A DNA stretch of 64,000 bases from Rhynchosporium graminicola (taxonomy: Eukaryota > Ascomycota > Leotiomycetes > Helotiales > Ploettnerulaceae): positions 388,339 through 452,338 of the forward strand of contig FJUW01000028.1 of the NCBI GenBank assembly GCA_900074885.1, in the 5' to 3' direction. Numbering within the stretch: position 1 is the stretch's first letter; every line of letters begins with the position of its first letter. A program made the position numbers and the translations under genes. Positions 24,943 to 36,717 of the stretch are shown piece by piece. The notes under the pieces were generated by a model, which searched no databases, was not told the DNA's origin, and was given only the letters and a program-made list of their open reading frames with translations.

Positions 24943-27900
24943 ATGCAAGCCTCCATACCGCGGCCTTCCAGGCCGTCCTTTGGGCCACCCACAACAGCGT
25001 TGCCTGCATTACCAGTATCGAAGACGCGCAAAAGCACAGGAAATGTTCCCTCCTGCGATCCGAAGCCTGGATCTTTGACGCCAAACCCACCGAAAAGTGG
25101 TCTTCGCGCCCCGTCTGCATCACACACTGGAAATTCCACCACGCCAGGAGGAATTAGAGAAAATGGGACCACACCAAAAGCGAAATCAATATCAACACCC
25201 GGAGTCAATGCCGCTGGGAAGACCATTCGAAAGACCATCAGCATTAACTCTTTCCCACAGCCCCCTCGTGGCATTCGTACCATAAGTCTGCCATCAAGTC
25301 CGTTGTCTGGAGGAGCTGGAGGTAGTGCAATATCCAGCGCAAGTGGCAGTAGGAGGGATTCAACGGATACAACTCCCGGCGGAATCAAGGCTCGAAAAGG
25401 AAAGACTGGATCGAGCCCGCAAAGCCAGAGCCTAAGTTATATAGGTAATATCACTCCCAGCTTGCTCAACGGAAGTGGTGATAGTAGGTCGATATCCAGC
25501 GGACCAGGGGCCCGAGGATCAGATGGTCTGTTAAGCCTCCCCTCGCCACCACAGAGCCGTAGCTCATCTGCGCAAGATTCATATTCTACCTCAGCGACGA
25601 CATTCGAAGACAATGGAGATGGCGCTCGTGGAAGGGAACTTTCGGCAGATGCTACGGACGAGAATCGCATGTCGAGACCGGTCGAAGGCAGGGGCAATGT
25701 TATAGTGAGCGTGCGGGTCCGTCCGGATGCTGGAGCAAACGGACAGCCAGCAAAAACAGATGGCGAATGGATGGTAGATGGCAGGAGGTCACTGGTAGCA
25801 TACAAGGGGAAAGAAGGAGGAGATTATTATTATGGTATGTGGAAAAATTGGGTTTTGAATTACAGGTTCTGACCAATACAGATAATGTTTTTGCCACACA
25901 CGACAACAATTCGAAAGTTTACGATTCTTCTGCAAAACGACTTGTTCGAAGGGTAATGGAAGGTTACCACGGGACCGTCTTTGCATACGGAATGACTGGA
26001 ACCGGAAAAACATTTTCCATGCAAGGAACTGCGACATCGCCAGGTGTTATCCCTCTCGCCATCACAGACATATTCTCCTACATCCGTGAGACGCCTTCAC
26101 GAGAATTCTTACTACGAGTAAGCTACCTGGAAATCTACAATGAGAAGATCCATGATCTTCTGAGCGCCCCGGCAGCTGGAACTGTCCCAGGACCAGGGGC
26201 TCCACACCAGGAGGAAATAAAGCTGAGAGAGGATAGCAAACGAGGTGTATATGCCAGTCCTTTGAAGGAAGAGATCGTCCAGAGTCCTACGCAATTATTA
26301 CGAGTAATTGCAAGAGGGGATCATGCTAGACGAACGTCTAGTACACAGTTCAATGCCAGAAGTTCCAGGAGTCACGCAGTCGTTCAGATTGTGGTTGAAA
26401 GCAGGGAAAGGATTCCTGGTGGTGCCGCTATGGGGGACAACAAGAGATCAGGTCTCCTTCCCGGAGGTGTCCGTGTTTCAACCCTGAGTTTGATCGATTT
26501 GGCGGGATCTGAAAGAGCCGCCGAAACTAAGGAGCGCAGGACTGAAGGTTCTCATATCAACAAGAGTTTGTTGACTCTTGGCACTGTTATCGCTCGACTG
26601 TCAGGTGACAAGGATAAGGATGGCAAGCCTACCGACAAGGATGGGAAGCATTTACCATACAGAGACAGTAAACTTACCCGCCTTTTGCAGGGAGCATTAT
26701 CCGGAGACTCGCTTGTCAGTATCCTCTGCACGATTCAGATAGGATCAGCCGGCAGCGCTTCCTCACAGAATACTCACACTGGCGAGACGCTCAACACATT
26801 GAAGTTTGCATCGAGAGCGAAGAACAACATTGTCAGTCACGCTAAGAAGGCTGAAGAAGCTTTGGGAGCTGGAGGTGATGGCGGGTCAAGGGTTCTGCTC
26901 GAACGTTATCGAATGGAGATCCTGGAATTGCGAGGTCAACTTGACGGACAATCAAAAACGAAACATGAAGACGACGACGACGAAAGGGAACGTGAAAAAG
27001 AAGCCGAGCAACGTCATGAGGAGCAGATGCTAGAAATGCAACTGGCGAGAACAGCTTTAAAGGAACGTATCGAACATCTCAATCGCCTTATCCTCAGTTC
27101 AAAATCGACAGGAGTGAATGCCAGCGGGTCGTATTCTTCACTTGGCATGCACCACAGACTGTCGGCTATGGCTTCGAATGGCCATTTGTCACAAATGTCC
27201 ATGCGATCGTCCATGGCGGCTTCGACTGCCGGGAGAAACTCCCTGGAGCGCACGGCATCCATGACCTCGGGCTCGACGATTGGCGCGGTGCCCAATAGCC
27301 AACGATTATCTGGGGAACGTATGTCTGGTGGGTCTGCCGAGGAAGAAGATTCGATGGGAGAATTTGGAGATGGAACTGCATCTCTTCAGGCTCAAAACCG
27401 TGCACTACAAGCAGATCTTGCTGATAAAACACGCTATTGCCAGACGCTGGAAAAGCGACTCATTCAAGCGAGGCGATCGAGCCATTCAAGAGCTTCCGTA
27501 GGCTTCTCGAACGCCAAGTCTAGCCTTATGGGAGGCGAGGACCATGGTGTTGCATTGTTACTCAAGGAGAAGGATTCTGAAATCGCTGATCTTCGAGCTC
27601 GACTTGACGACAAAGATCGCATGTTGGCCGCGCTTAGAAGTGCCGCGAGATCACGAGATACAGCTGAAGGACCTCGAGCGTCCTTGAATCTACATTTGCT
27701 GGAGAATGGTCCTATAAGTCCAGTCTCTGCTCGTGCTTCACAGCTTCTCGATAACGGTCCCCTTTCTCCTGTTCTGGCTGCAGGTCCCGTTGGTCTTCTA
27801 TCTCCCAAGATACGCAAGCGGACGAAGAGTGTCGACGAGTACGTGTTTCTCCCATTTCCAGTGCCTCATCTATTTCATGAGACATGATTATCCTTTGCCT

Positions 27901-28137
27901 CAAGACGTTCTGGCATGAGAAACTGCTAACGCTATTGCGTGTAGGATGAGCAAGATGCTCGATGAAATGATACAAGATCGCGTCGAGAGCGGGCAACTGG
28001 TCAAGGGTGCTCGTGGTAGCGTCCGAATTGCCAACGAACGAAAACGCGATGCACTCGCCGAGTCCATGATAGGCGCTGATGACAAAGGCCCATCGGCGGT
28101 ACCTTCTAAGGTGCCATCGGTTCCGCCCGAGGTGTAA
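24943..28137 (+). CDS. kipA: Kinesin-7 family motor, KipA/Kip2 type
   Basis: Three exons: 24943..25834, 25882..27838 and 27945..28137; introns are 47 and 106 bp and the product is 1013 aa. Residues 1-245 are a basic, Ser/Pro/Gly-rich tail placed before the motor, as in Kip2/KipA. The motor (about 250-640) starts with NVIVSVRVRPD. It has the P-loop GMTGTGKTFSM (about 332), which is characteristic of this subfamily instead of GQTGSGKT, switch I NARSSRSH and switch II DLAGSERAAET, and ends with LNTLKFASRAKN. Coiled-coil segments follow (RYRMEILELRGQLD, QNRALQADLADKTRYCQTLEKR, LKEKDSEIADLRARLDDKDRM). KipA/Kip2 motors walk to microtubule plus ends, carry CLIP-170-type proteins and keep hyphal growth straight. 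The first intron breaks the motor just before DNVF; the last exon encodes only a short polar tail. Confidence 0.95.
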
Positions 28138-29239
28138 TAAGGTCAACAGTGATCTTTGTACGAATTGGTTTGGCGGCAACACTTGGTTCCGTACTTGATT
28201 TCCGGCGTTTGGATGGGCGAGTCGCATTCCGGTGGCTCAGTCCCTAATTCTGCTTCCATTATACCCCCTTTTGCAGTCCGTTGTTGCCTCATATGGTTAT
28301 TTGCTCCTCCTTTTGTTTGACTCTGATTTTGATCTGGGCTTCGGATGGCGGCAAGAAAGAGGTAGAAGGAAACACACTCGGTTCGATCCGATTTCGACAA
28401 GAAAAGAAGGAGAGGATGCGGCAACAGTGCTACATTTTGATATATCAGGCCGTGGGACTGGGATCGGGCACACAGCTGGAATTGTATTCGATGGAATGGG
28501 GTCGGGGTACATACTCGACGGCGTCCGGGGCTTCAATGGGATGGGGATTCGGAACGCCTAGCGATGGATGGGTAGACGATCATGTTAATATCTCAGTCGA
28601 TAGATGAGCTAGCGAGGTCAGGAGGAAGATAGATGAGATGAGATGAGATTATGTGATATAATCCATCGATCCTGCGAGCGAGCGAGAGAATTGAGAGCAG
28701 CGATTAGCGAATAATGAAATACATTACGAGATCTCACAGCTTTCACGGAAGGGTTCATGCATCTGCATCAGTAGGATCCTTGTCATTTCGTTTTGTAAGC
28801 GAGCAATTGCGCGTCGGTCGATTGGTGTGAGTATATAGAATGAATATGCTTCGGTCCGTCGGGACGGGGGATGAGGTTTGAGGATAGATATCATAAGAAG
28901 CAGGGGAAAGATATACTACGAGTTTAATGACCGACGAGAGACATGTAAGAAAGTAGCAATAGTGCGAACGAATCTATTTTTCGTTGATGCAGCTCTCATT
29001 TCCAAACGGCGCGCTTGGTCCAATCTCAGGTATGACGTAGGTATGTGGAGTTTGTAGACATCGGGAGCTAGCTATGCTGTGTTTGGAAGATATGATCGAT
29101 CATCTGACTCTTTAGGTAGGTAGAGATCTTCTTACTGACTTATCCCGAGGGAAGACTCTTTTCTTAGTTAGTGCTGTGTTCGGGATGGAGACTGTGTACG
29201 TTGAGGATGGAGTGGAGAGTAGATTGATGCGGTAGTTGA

Positions 29240-29330
29240 TTTGACTGACTGACTGACGGACGGACTGATGGACTGACGGACTGACTGGCTGACGGACGGA
29301 CTGACTGGCTGACGGACGGGCTGACTGGGT
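29240..29330. repeat. GACT / GACG tetranucleotide array
   Basis: Imperfect array of GACT, GACG and GGCT tetramers (CTGACTGGCTGACGGACGGA-like), about 90 bp, with higher-order repetition of a roughly 20-bp block. Confidence 0.85.
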
Positions 29331-29613
29331 GGGTGTGAAGTACGAGGTTTGTTGGAAAGGGAGGGGAGGTGTTTGTTTGTCCAACTGACAGGCCGAATGA
29401 GGGTGGGTATCTGGGGGTTTGTGGCGGGTGGGGAATCTATTTGCATCTTTGCGCGTTTGCATGCTTGCAGGTTACGAATTCATCTAGCTAACTACCTGTC
29501 ATTTCTCGCTTTCCCGCAATATTACTTACTCCGGACGGACTGAGCTTGACCTGTTGATGTCAATGCCTGCTGCCTCTTTCGGATCGCCTTTTCGTTTGCA
29601 GCTCTCGGACGGG

Positions 29614-29683
29614 GTGAGGTGAGGTGAGGTGAGGTGAGGTGAGGTGGGGTGGGTGGATAGGATAGGATAGGATAGGATAGGAT
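29614..29683. repeat. Adjacent GGTGA and GGATA pentanucleotide arrays
   Basis: GGTGA repeats about six times, followed after a short GGTGGGTGG transition by GGATA repeated about five to six times. Both are period five and on the same strand. Confidence 0.9.
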
Positions 29684-30305
29684 GATCAGGATTGGCTGGC
29701 TATATTTGGAATTCTGAAAATGATACCTTTGTGAAACGACACGATGGAGTCGTGAGATGGATGCTGTGCATGTGTTTGCAGCAATGCGTGGTGGCGGGGA
29801 TCGGAATTCGAGTTTCAATGAGTAGGTCGGTCGAAAAGGAAATGGTGGTCGTGTGTGCGATGAGATGAGATGTGATGTGAGGATGTTTTGCTTGGTTGAA
29901 TTGGAGGAGGGTTCCGAGTTTGTGTTTCGCACGTCGTGTGATACTCGTGGTTGGGATAGATATCCGTGGTTGGGATAATAAACCCCCTACCTTCCCTCTC
30001 TCTCTCTATCAGCACGAGTCTCATCATGGGCACGCACAATTCTGGGTATGGGTTTCTTTATCCTACCCAAGGTACCAAGTACTGTAGGTAGGTGTGGTGT
30101 GGTGTTGGCTGGGCTGGGGGAGAAGGGAGGATCACGACACACTTTTGTGTTACTGACGTAGAAGATGTCGCTTGGAAGTTTGTAATAAGTAAGTCAGTCT
30201 CTCCTTGCATTAAGGTACCTACCTAACCTACCTTACCTGGGTTTACTGTCGGAGGTGCCCATTGCTAAGGTAGTGTTAGCCGATCAGATGCACGATCACG
30301 TAGGG

Positions 30306-30334
30306 AAAAGAGGGAGGGAGGGAGGGAGGGAGGT
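30306..30334. repeat. GGGA tetranucleotide repeat
   Basis: About six copies of GGGA on the plus strand, a G-rich tract with quadruplex-like spacing. Confidence 0.85.
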
Positions 30335-31212
30335 AGATGTCAGGTATAATTAATTACCTGAATTAGATAGATGTAGTTGGATTTTAGGTAGAGATAGAGA
30401 GATAGATATGCATGCCACTTGATCGTAGGACGGACGGACGGGACTACTTTTAACTCAATCGACAACAAATCTCCGATCTCCCTTGTTGGATCCATGATCC
30501 ATGATCCATCCATCCCGTCGTCTCCTTCTGCCGTCCCAACTCGGTGGGTGAATGATCTCCCTTCCCTTCATCTCCTCAAAGCTTGTCTCTTCAAATCTCC
30601 AAATTTGCGTGTTTGGGATTAGGCCGGAGGAGGCGGTCCTTGCAGTTGTACAACATCCATCTGGTCACATGCTGGACGTTTTGTTTGGCTTGTTGGCTAG
30701 CTGGTGCTATTGGTTGGTTGTTGGGCGCACACAGTTGGTCCCTGGTGCGTTGGTGCGTTTCAGGATTGCTGCTAGGTGGGGGAGGGATGGGCGTGGGGCA
30801 AATGACAGTGGAAACCGATCGGATGATGCCTTCTTCCTTACAGGAAGTACCGTCAGTACCTTAATTGAATACCTAATGTGAGTGAGTGATTATACTTTGA
30901 CTCGTTTGGGTAGGTATCGATGTGTGTGTTTGGCATGGTACTGACTGGACGAGAGAGAAAGAAGGATGTGGTAAGAGAAACATACGGTAGAAAGGAAGTC
31001 AGTCAGTCTACTATGAGCATTGCAAAGAGTTATGCCACGAATAATGTAAGACTCATACTCCATCCATCCATGCATCCGTGCATGCCTTTACTATGCACCT
31101 GTGGCTATGCCGAATCGTGCATACCGTATTGAGCAAGCAAAGCACAGTCAGTCATTGGTGGCTTTCATTTCATTGGCATGGCATTGCATTGTTGCATTAT
31201 TCAGATCTACGG

Positions 31213-31215
31213 GCA

Positions 31216-31252
<37 letters not shown>
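31213..31252. repeat. CTGT tetranucleotide repeat
   Basis: About nine to ten perfect copies of CTGT, the longest pure tetramer tract in the window. Confidence 0.95.
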
Positions 31253-31255
<3 letters not shown>

Positions 31256-31297
31256 CAAGTATGTCGGTCGGCGCGGCTTCTTCCATTTTCATTATCA

Positions 31298-31334
31298 TTC
31301 GACGCCGACGCCGACGCCGACGCCGCCGCCGCTT
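31298..31334. repeat. GACGCC / GCC repeat
   Basis: Four to five GACGCC units running into GCC trinucleotides. Confidence 0.9.
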
Positions 31335-31491
31335 CCGTCTCCCCTGCCCTGCCCTGCCCGGCCCTGCTGTGCCCTGCATTGGGCCACTCGGAACCCCAGC
31401 AGACGGGATCTACCAGACGCATGATCTTCGCGCGAGTCCCGAAGTGGCCAAGCGCTGATCCCGAATCCTTGCACGCTACTGGAGTACTCCT

Positions 31492-31532
31492 CCGCACCGC
31501 ACCGCACCGCAACGCAACGCAACGCACCGCAC
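31492..31532. repeat. CCGCA / ACGCA pentanucleotide repeat
   Basis: About eight period-five units, first CCGCA and then ACGCA variants, ending in CACCGC. Confidence 0.85.
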
Positions 31533-31692
31533 TGTCAATCAGTCAGTCGGCCAGCAATGTATCAGGTTGGTTTCTACGTCCCTGCCCGACCGATCCTTCT
31601 GCTGTGATGGAGGGAGGGATGGATGGAGACCGGTAGATGGACGGACGGATGGCTGGTATGAGATGAGATGAGATGTTCAACCTCGTCTGTCA

Positions 31693-31760
31693 TCTTTTCT
31701 CTCTCTCTCCTCCTCTTCCTCCTCCTCTTCCTCCTCCTCCTCCTCCTTTTCCCCTCCTTC
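31693..31760. repeat. CT-rich polypyrimidine tract
   Basis: About 65 bp of CTCTCT and CCT/TCC repeats on the plus strand. It lies about 0.8 kb upstream of the FUT8-like start on the coding strand, where CT-rich tracts are common near fungal transcription starts. Confidence 0.8.
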
Positions 31761-32567
31761 ATTCATCCTGTCGCTTGAGTCTTGACGAACTCTATCAATC
31801 AACCATTCATTCAACCATTCAACCATTCAACCCAACCAACCACTCGAGCTCCCTCCCCGTTCGCTGGCTTTCTTACTTTGTTTATACTTTCGCCACTTCT
31901 ATTCTCGTACTCCACTGCTGGGGCTGCTGCTGCTGCTGCGTGTAGATCTTGCGCAGGGAAACAAAAGTTAAGAGAGGGGTTCACATCTAAGTTCTAACCT
32001 TCCTGGCTTTCTGGCTTCCTGGCTTGACTGGTTCAACCGTCTTCCTTTCTTCAAACAAACCTCGCCGGCCTCACGCCTTCTCAATACTCTTGAGACATCT
32101 GTGCCGCCTTCACCGTCTCGGATCTCTCCCTCGACCTTCCCTATCAACTCCGCATTTTCCACTCGGGTGCCCGCCAAGGATCTCCAACATTTAATTTCCG
32201 TTTGTATTTTCCGATTGCTGGAAGCCGCTCTTGCTCACGCGCACTGTGGTGGCGTCCGAAACTGCAGATCAAGCGCTGCATTGGCTGCCTTTTATTGTCC
32301 GCTCCGGTCCTGATTTCGTCCTCGACGTCGACTTCGACCTCAACACCTCGGTTCTAGGTTTTGAGGTCCTTCGACTATTCTTCTTGTGCTGGCACGTAAT
32401 AGTACGTCCAACGACCAGTCCCTCAACGACCAAGTCGACCAGAGACGTTCTCATTTCTGATAATCAATTCCAAAGCTTCATTAATTCTCCGACTTTCTAC
32501 AGTACGACCTCTTTGGCATCAGATTCGATACTTCTTTTATTTATTTGGCTGTGCCATACACATTCAA

Positions 32568-34466
32568 ATGCCATCTTGTCTGGATTTGAAAAATCCCATC
32601 ACGCACGAAAATATGATTCTCTCATCTCGGAAACCTCCTTATCTGAGCTTAAGGCCTGGCAAATACGATGGCTCGGATCGAGGTCCTGCTTCTTCGACTT
32701 CGTCTCGATTCAGCTTCCAAAATATGATTGTTTCTCCGCCACCTTCTCCTGGTCTTCCAGCTCTAGTCCCCAGGCATGGCAAGCCTTCGCCCACACACAC
32801 ACCAAGAAGATGTTTGAGAGCCGTGTGCTGGCTCATCGGAGTATTGGTGGTATTATACACAGGATTGAGCTTCATCAGGATACAACTGGAAGATGTTAGA
32901 CAACCAGTGGGGTGGGCGACACATTCGGGGGAGGAATATGAGATGGTTGGAGAATCTGAGCTCCCAGACTTCCCAACACCGGTTGTAGTTACGGACAAGC
33001 GAGGAAGGACGAAATGGACGGTCTCGATTCCGCCGGATCACCAGTTCCCTCTGGAACCCAAGATGTACGCCGAGATATGTCAGCAGAACATGGAGGTTGC
33101 GAATCATGTAGCGGATTTGCATGCCTATAAGCAGAAACAGCATTTCCATCATGGGTATTACAACGTTGACAAGAATTTCATGGATGTAGCTGAGGCGGAA
33201 TTTTATGGATTACTACCAGGGCCCAAGACGAAATCGACAATGAAAGTTGGTGGTTCGCTTGTTGGGGTGAATGTCGATGACTTGATCGAGTCGAAGGTTT
33301 GCGAGAAAAGTCTTACGTTTGTGATGGAAACTTCGGATGCTGGACTAGGGAAGACTTTATTGATGATGTGGAGTGCTTATGGTTTGGCAAAGAAGGAGGG
33401 AAGAAGTTTCTTCATCGATGATTCCAGATGGTAAGGAAGTTCCGGACATCGATGCCGAAAGCGTGCTCAGCTAATGAATTCCAGGGCATATGGCAAATAT
33501 GTCAATTACTTCGCATCGCCTTCTGTTCCATCGTGCCGACCACCACCAAGTCATGAGATGTTGCCCTGTCCACACCATGCGAGACATCTCATCGTATCAG
33601 CAGCAACCGCTAGCCATGTTTTCGGAGGAGCCTTTACGGACCAGTTTGAAGATGCCCGCAAAATGGAGGTTTACCGACAAAAGCCTATCTATGCACTTGC
33701 CCGGGTCGGCTACGAAGCACTTTTTACACTTAATAACCAGGATCAGAAATACGTTGATGATCGTACTTTGTTTCTCAAACAGAAGACTCTTCGTCCCCCA
33801 CCAGAGACAGAGAATGGTATCATAATTGGAGTACATGTCCGCCATGGAGATCGACATCCATACGAGTTTCAGTACAAGGACGCGTACGTCCCACTGGATC
33901 GCTATGGCGATAAATCAAGAGGCCTTCTCTATGATACATTCAACAGCTCGGGACCAGACGGAGACGAGAACCTGATGGCAGAGATGCACAGTGTATTCAT
34001 CGTAGCATCCGACGACCCAGACGTCTACGCCTCGGAGGAATTCTCTCATGCGTTGCGAGCACAAGAATCCATCCGCCTGGCGTCGAAACCGAGCGTCAGT
34101 ACTGCCAAGCCAGCAGGAGGCGCGATCCGCAAGTTCGTTGACGAGAGTGTTGGCTGGGAAGGCGGGTTCTTCGCCGGCATGTTCTGGAGTCTAGGGAAGC
34201 CGAACACCGTACCAGTTACGGCTATCGAAAACCCGGTTACGAATGTACCACCCACGAATGAAGCGCTACGGCTACGACAACTTGTCGGACGAGCATATCT
34301 CATGGATCTTGCCGTTCTTGGTAAGGCGAGTGATCAGTTGGTATGTACGATCAGTAGCACCAGCTGTAAAATCCTGGCTGTTATGATGGGATGGGAGGCT
34401 GCTATTGAGAAGGGTAGATGGGTCAATATCGATGGGCAGTTTGATTGGAGAGGTATTGATTGGTGA
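32568..34466 (+). CDS. FUT8-like (alpha-1,6-fucosyltransferase-type) glycosyltransferase, type II membrane
   Basis: Two exons: 32568..33430 and 33485..34466, with a 54-bp intron splitting a Trp codon; the product is 614 aa. A short cytoplasmic tail is followed by one hydrophobic anchor (about 80-100, VCWLIGVLVVLYTGLSFI), the layout of a Golgi type II enzyme. The lumenal part contains ETSDAGLGKTLLMMWSAYGLA and FIDDSRWAYGKY, then VHVRHGDRHPYEF (about 402-414), FIVASDDPDVY (about 460), and near the C-terminus SDQLVCTISSTSCKILAVMMGWE. These correspond in order to the HVRRTDK-, SDD- and SDQVCR-like motifs of GT23/GT65-68-type fucosyltransferases that bind GDP-fucose. The donor and acceptor in fungi are not established, so the name is structural. 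It could act on another GDP-sugar or glycan. Confidence 0.72.
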
Positions 34467-35326
34467 TTGATTAAGAGAAAGAGAAAGGCTGGGTCTTGGA
34501 TCAAAAGCATTCGCATATTCGATGAGCGAGTTTTCCCTTCTATGTGGTGTTTGGTTCTTTCTTTCATGGGTTCTTGGATTGTGTGATATCCGCATTTTAC
34601 GAGCGTGCGAGCATGCATTGGTATGGAGTTGGTGGTTCTGGGAAATCGCATGATACACACTCGTTTTTTTTGGGGGGGAGGACTTTCTACGGAGAGGTCA
34701 AGACGATGGGGGGGAGAGGAGACGCGTTTTATATATAACGATACCGTGAAGGAGAGATACGTTCTTTGGAGGTAGGAGAAAGCCTGGGGCTTGGGGAGAT
34801 GGATGTCAGTTTAGATGACAGTTACGAAAAATACATTCACATATATTAATTTTATAAGACTTGAACCCGAAAAAGAAAATCTATCTGACGTACTTACGAT
34901 CTGCTTCGGAAGTTTCCAAGTTGAGATGGAGAGGGTCTTGGAGATGGCCAGGCAAGTGCTTAGAGATAGGTGTTTAGCCAGGATGGCCTCGCTAAGCTAC
35001 GCTAGCTGCGCTGACTGCTCTCGGGTCAAGCAGGCATAGATAGCATCCGGCGTAGAGAGAGAGCATATGAGTGTCCAGATGGGAAAGCTCAAAGATAATG
35101 AAGTGATTAATATCACGTATACGCAGTGTTAAATTACTGTATTCAATTGGTAGAGGACTTTTCTGTGTGCAGAGCCATGCATCTCATGTTTACTTCGCTT
35201 ATACAGTTACTTGTTTTGGTTTCTCGACAGGATTTCCTCCCTTTTTCTACAGCCGCGGAATTCACAGCCGTCTCTCAGAATCCACAGGATACTCCAAAAC
35301 CCGACCGACTCCGCGTACGATCACAA
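34467..35326. other. Intergenic between convergent genes
   Basis: 3' flanks of the FUT8-like gene and of the MDR dehydrogenase. Short frames at 34815-35039 and 35126-35455 are without domains; the second is antisense to the dehydrogenase's last exon. A T/G homopolymer run (TTTTTTTGGGGGGG) sits near 34665. Confidence 0.5.
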
Positions 35327-36717
35327 TCAAGCACTCGTAGTATCAACCACAACCTTCAACACCAAATTGTCCTCATCATCCTTCACCCTGCCCGCCATCG
35401 CAAACGCGTCCGGAATCCTATCAAAGCCGCTAAAAGTCTGCGTCACGAGTTTTGACAGATCGGGCAGCAGAGGATTGTGACTCGACACTAATTTGATGGC
35501 TTCTGCGTACGTGTTGGCGTATCGGAAAACGCCTACGAGATCGATTTCGCGGAGGGCGGCCGCGGAGATGGGCAGGGTCTGGATGGGTGATCCCATACCG
35601 ATGAGGAGGATTCTGCCACCGGGCCGGGTGGACTGTTGTTATGTTTAGCGAGTATTTCGCTAGATGGATTTGCAAAATGATAGGCAGGGAGGAGACAAGG
35701 TAAGTACATACGTAGATAGCAGCTTGCAAACAGCTCTCCACGCCCGTACACTCAAACACAGCATCGACTTCCTCGCCCCCATTCTCCCCCTTCGCCAACT
35801 CGGCAACTTCTTTCGCAAACGCCAGTTTCTCTTCTATGCTCTGTGGTCTCTTCATAGGGACTACTAGTTTCGCGTCGGCGAACTTGTTGGACACGGCGAA
35901 TGATACGCGCGAGGATTGGATGTCGGCTATGATTACGCGTTTGCAGTTGTAGACTTTGCACATTGCGGCGCAGAGGAGCCCGACGGCACCGGCGCCGAGG
36001 ATTAGGACGGTGTTTTTGGGAGTGCTGCTGGAGTTGGGGCTGGGGAGTGCAGAGCGGCGGAGCGCGTGGATTGCTACGCTGAGGGGTTCGAGGATGGCGC
36101 CGGTTGTGAGGGAGACATTTGAGGGGAGTCTGGAAGGGAGTGTTGTGTTAGTCTACATCTTCACCCTGTGGATTTGAATTATTCTTTCGACTCTCACTCA
36201 CTTATGACAATACACAGCAGGATGATTGATCCTTTCCTGCAGCGTCCCCTGGAAATGGGGAAAGCTCTTCGCTGAACTCCTGAACCTCAGCCCCTTACAG
36301 ATATTATACCTTCCCTGCGTACATAACTCGCATTCCAGACATGGAAGCCCGACTTCGAGAGCTACTCTGTCGCCGACTTGGAGAGAAGTGACGGATGATC
36401 CGATTGCGGTTATGACGCCGGAGGATTCGTGACCGAGGGTGAGAGGTTCGCGTACGATTATGTCGCCGTTGCGGTAGTGGTTGAAGTAATGGAGGTCAGA
36501 GCCGCAGAGGCCGGTGGACTGGATGGCTATTTGGACTTCGGTGGAGGAGGGGAGGGGGAGCACACGATGTTCCTAGAGCAGATGTGAGTAAGTAGGTCTT
36601 CTTTCTCGAATGGAAAATCTGAGAAGGTTGAGAAAGACAAACGATTTTCAAGTCCATCACTCCATGCAGCACTGAAGCAATGACTTCTTCGCCTTTGGTG
36701 GAAGTGTCGTGTGCCAT
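35327..36717 (-). CDS. Zinc-dependent MDR polyol dehydrogenase (sorbitol/xylitol dehydrogenase family)
   Basis: Four exons: 36717..36643, 36572..36202, 36129..35712 and 35632..35327; introns are 70, 72 and 79 bp and all phases close to give 389 aa. The N-terminal GroES-like domain has the catalytic zinc ligands Cys48 (GLCGSDLHYF), His73 and Glu74 (GHESSG). The structural-zinc lobe is PCLECELCTQGRYNIC with the C-x2-C-x2-C-x7-C pattern. The Rossmann domain has LILGAGAVGLLCA followed by an Asp (ADIQSSR) at the end of beta-2, which favours NAD+. The family oxidises polyols such as sorbitol, xylitol or L-arabinitol to ketoses in the cytosol. The exact substrate cannot be read from sequence. It is divergent from an SDR that fits a neighbouring step. 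Confidence 0.93.

Larger units (their letters stand above)
28138..32567. other. Long repeat-rich intergenic spacer
   Basis: About 4.4 kb lies between the kinesin stop and the FUT8-like start. Open frames exist on both strands, but their translations are simple repeats or lack domains. The sequence is a patchwork of tetra-, penta- and hexanucleotide tracts (separate entries) and, from about 31690 on, pyrimidine-rich sequence that probably belongs to the promoter or leader of the FUT8-like gene. Confidence 0.5.

Noticed and set aside
28375..28395. GGTTCGATCCG resembling a tRNA B box
   Set aside because: No A box at the right distance and no cloverleaf arms can be formed around it. Similar strings at 60144 and 12903 are coding or isolated.
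31213..31252. Regular repeats that might suggest a CRISPR-like array
   Set aside because: Pure microsatellite without spacers, and CRISPR arrays are not expected in a fungal nuclear genome.
31078..31636. Overlapping frames of 100-150 codons in the repeat spacer
   Set aside because: Their translations are Cys-Leu-Ser-Val or Arg-rich simple repeats generated by the microsatellites.
32231..32899. 222-codon plus-strand frame overlapping the FUT8-like start
   Set aside because: It is out of frame with the supported gene, and its translation has no domain.
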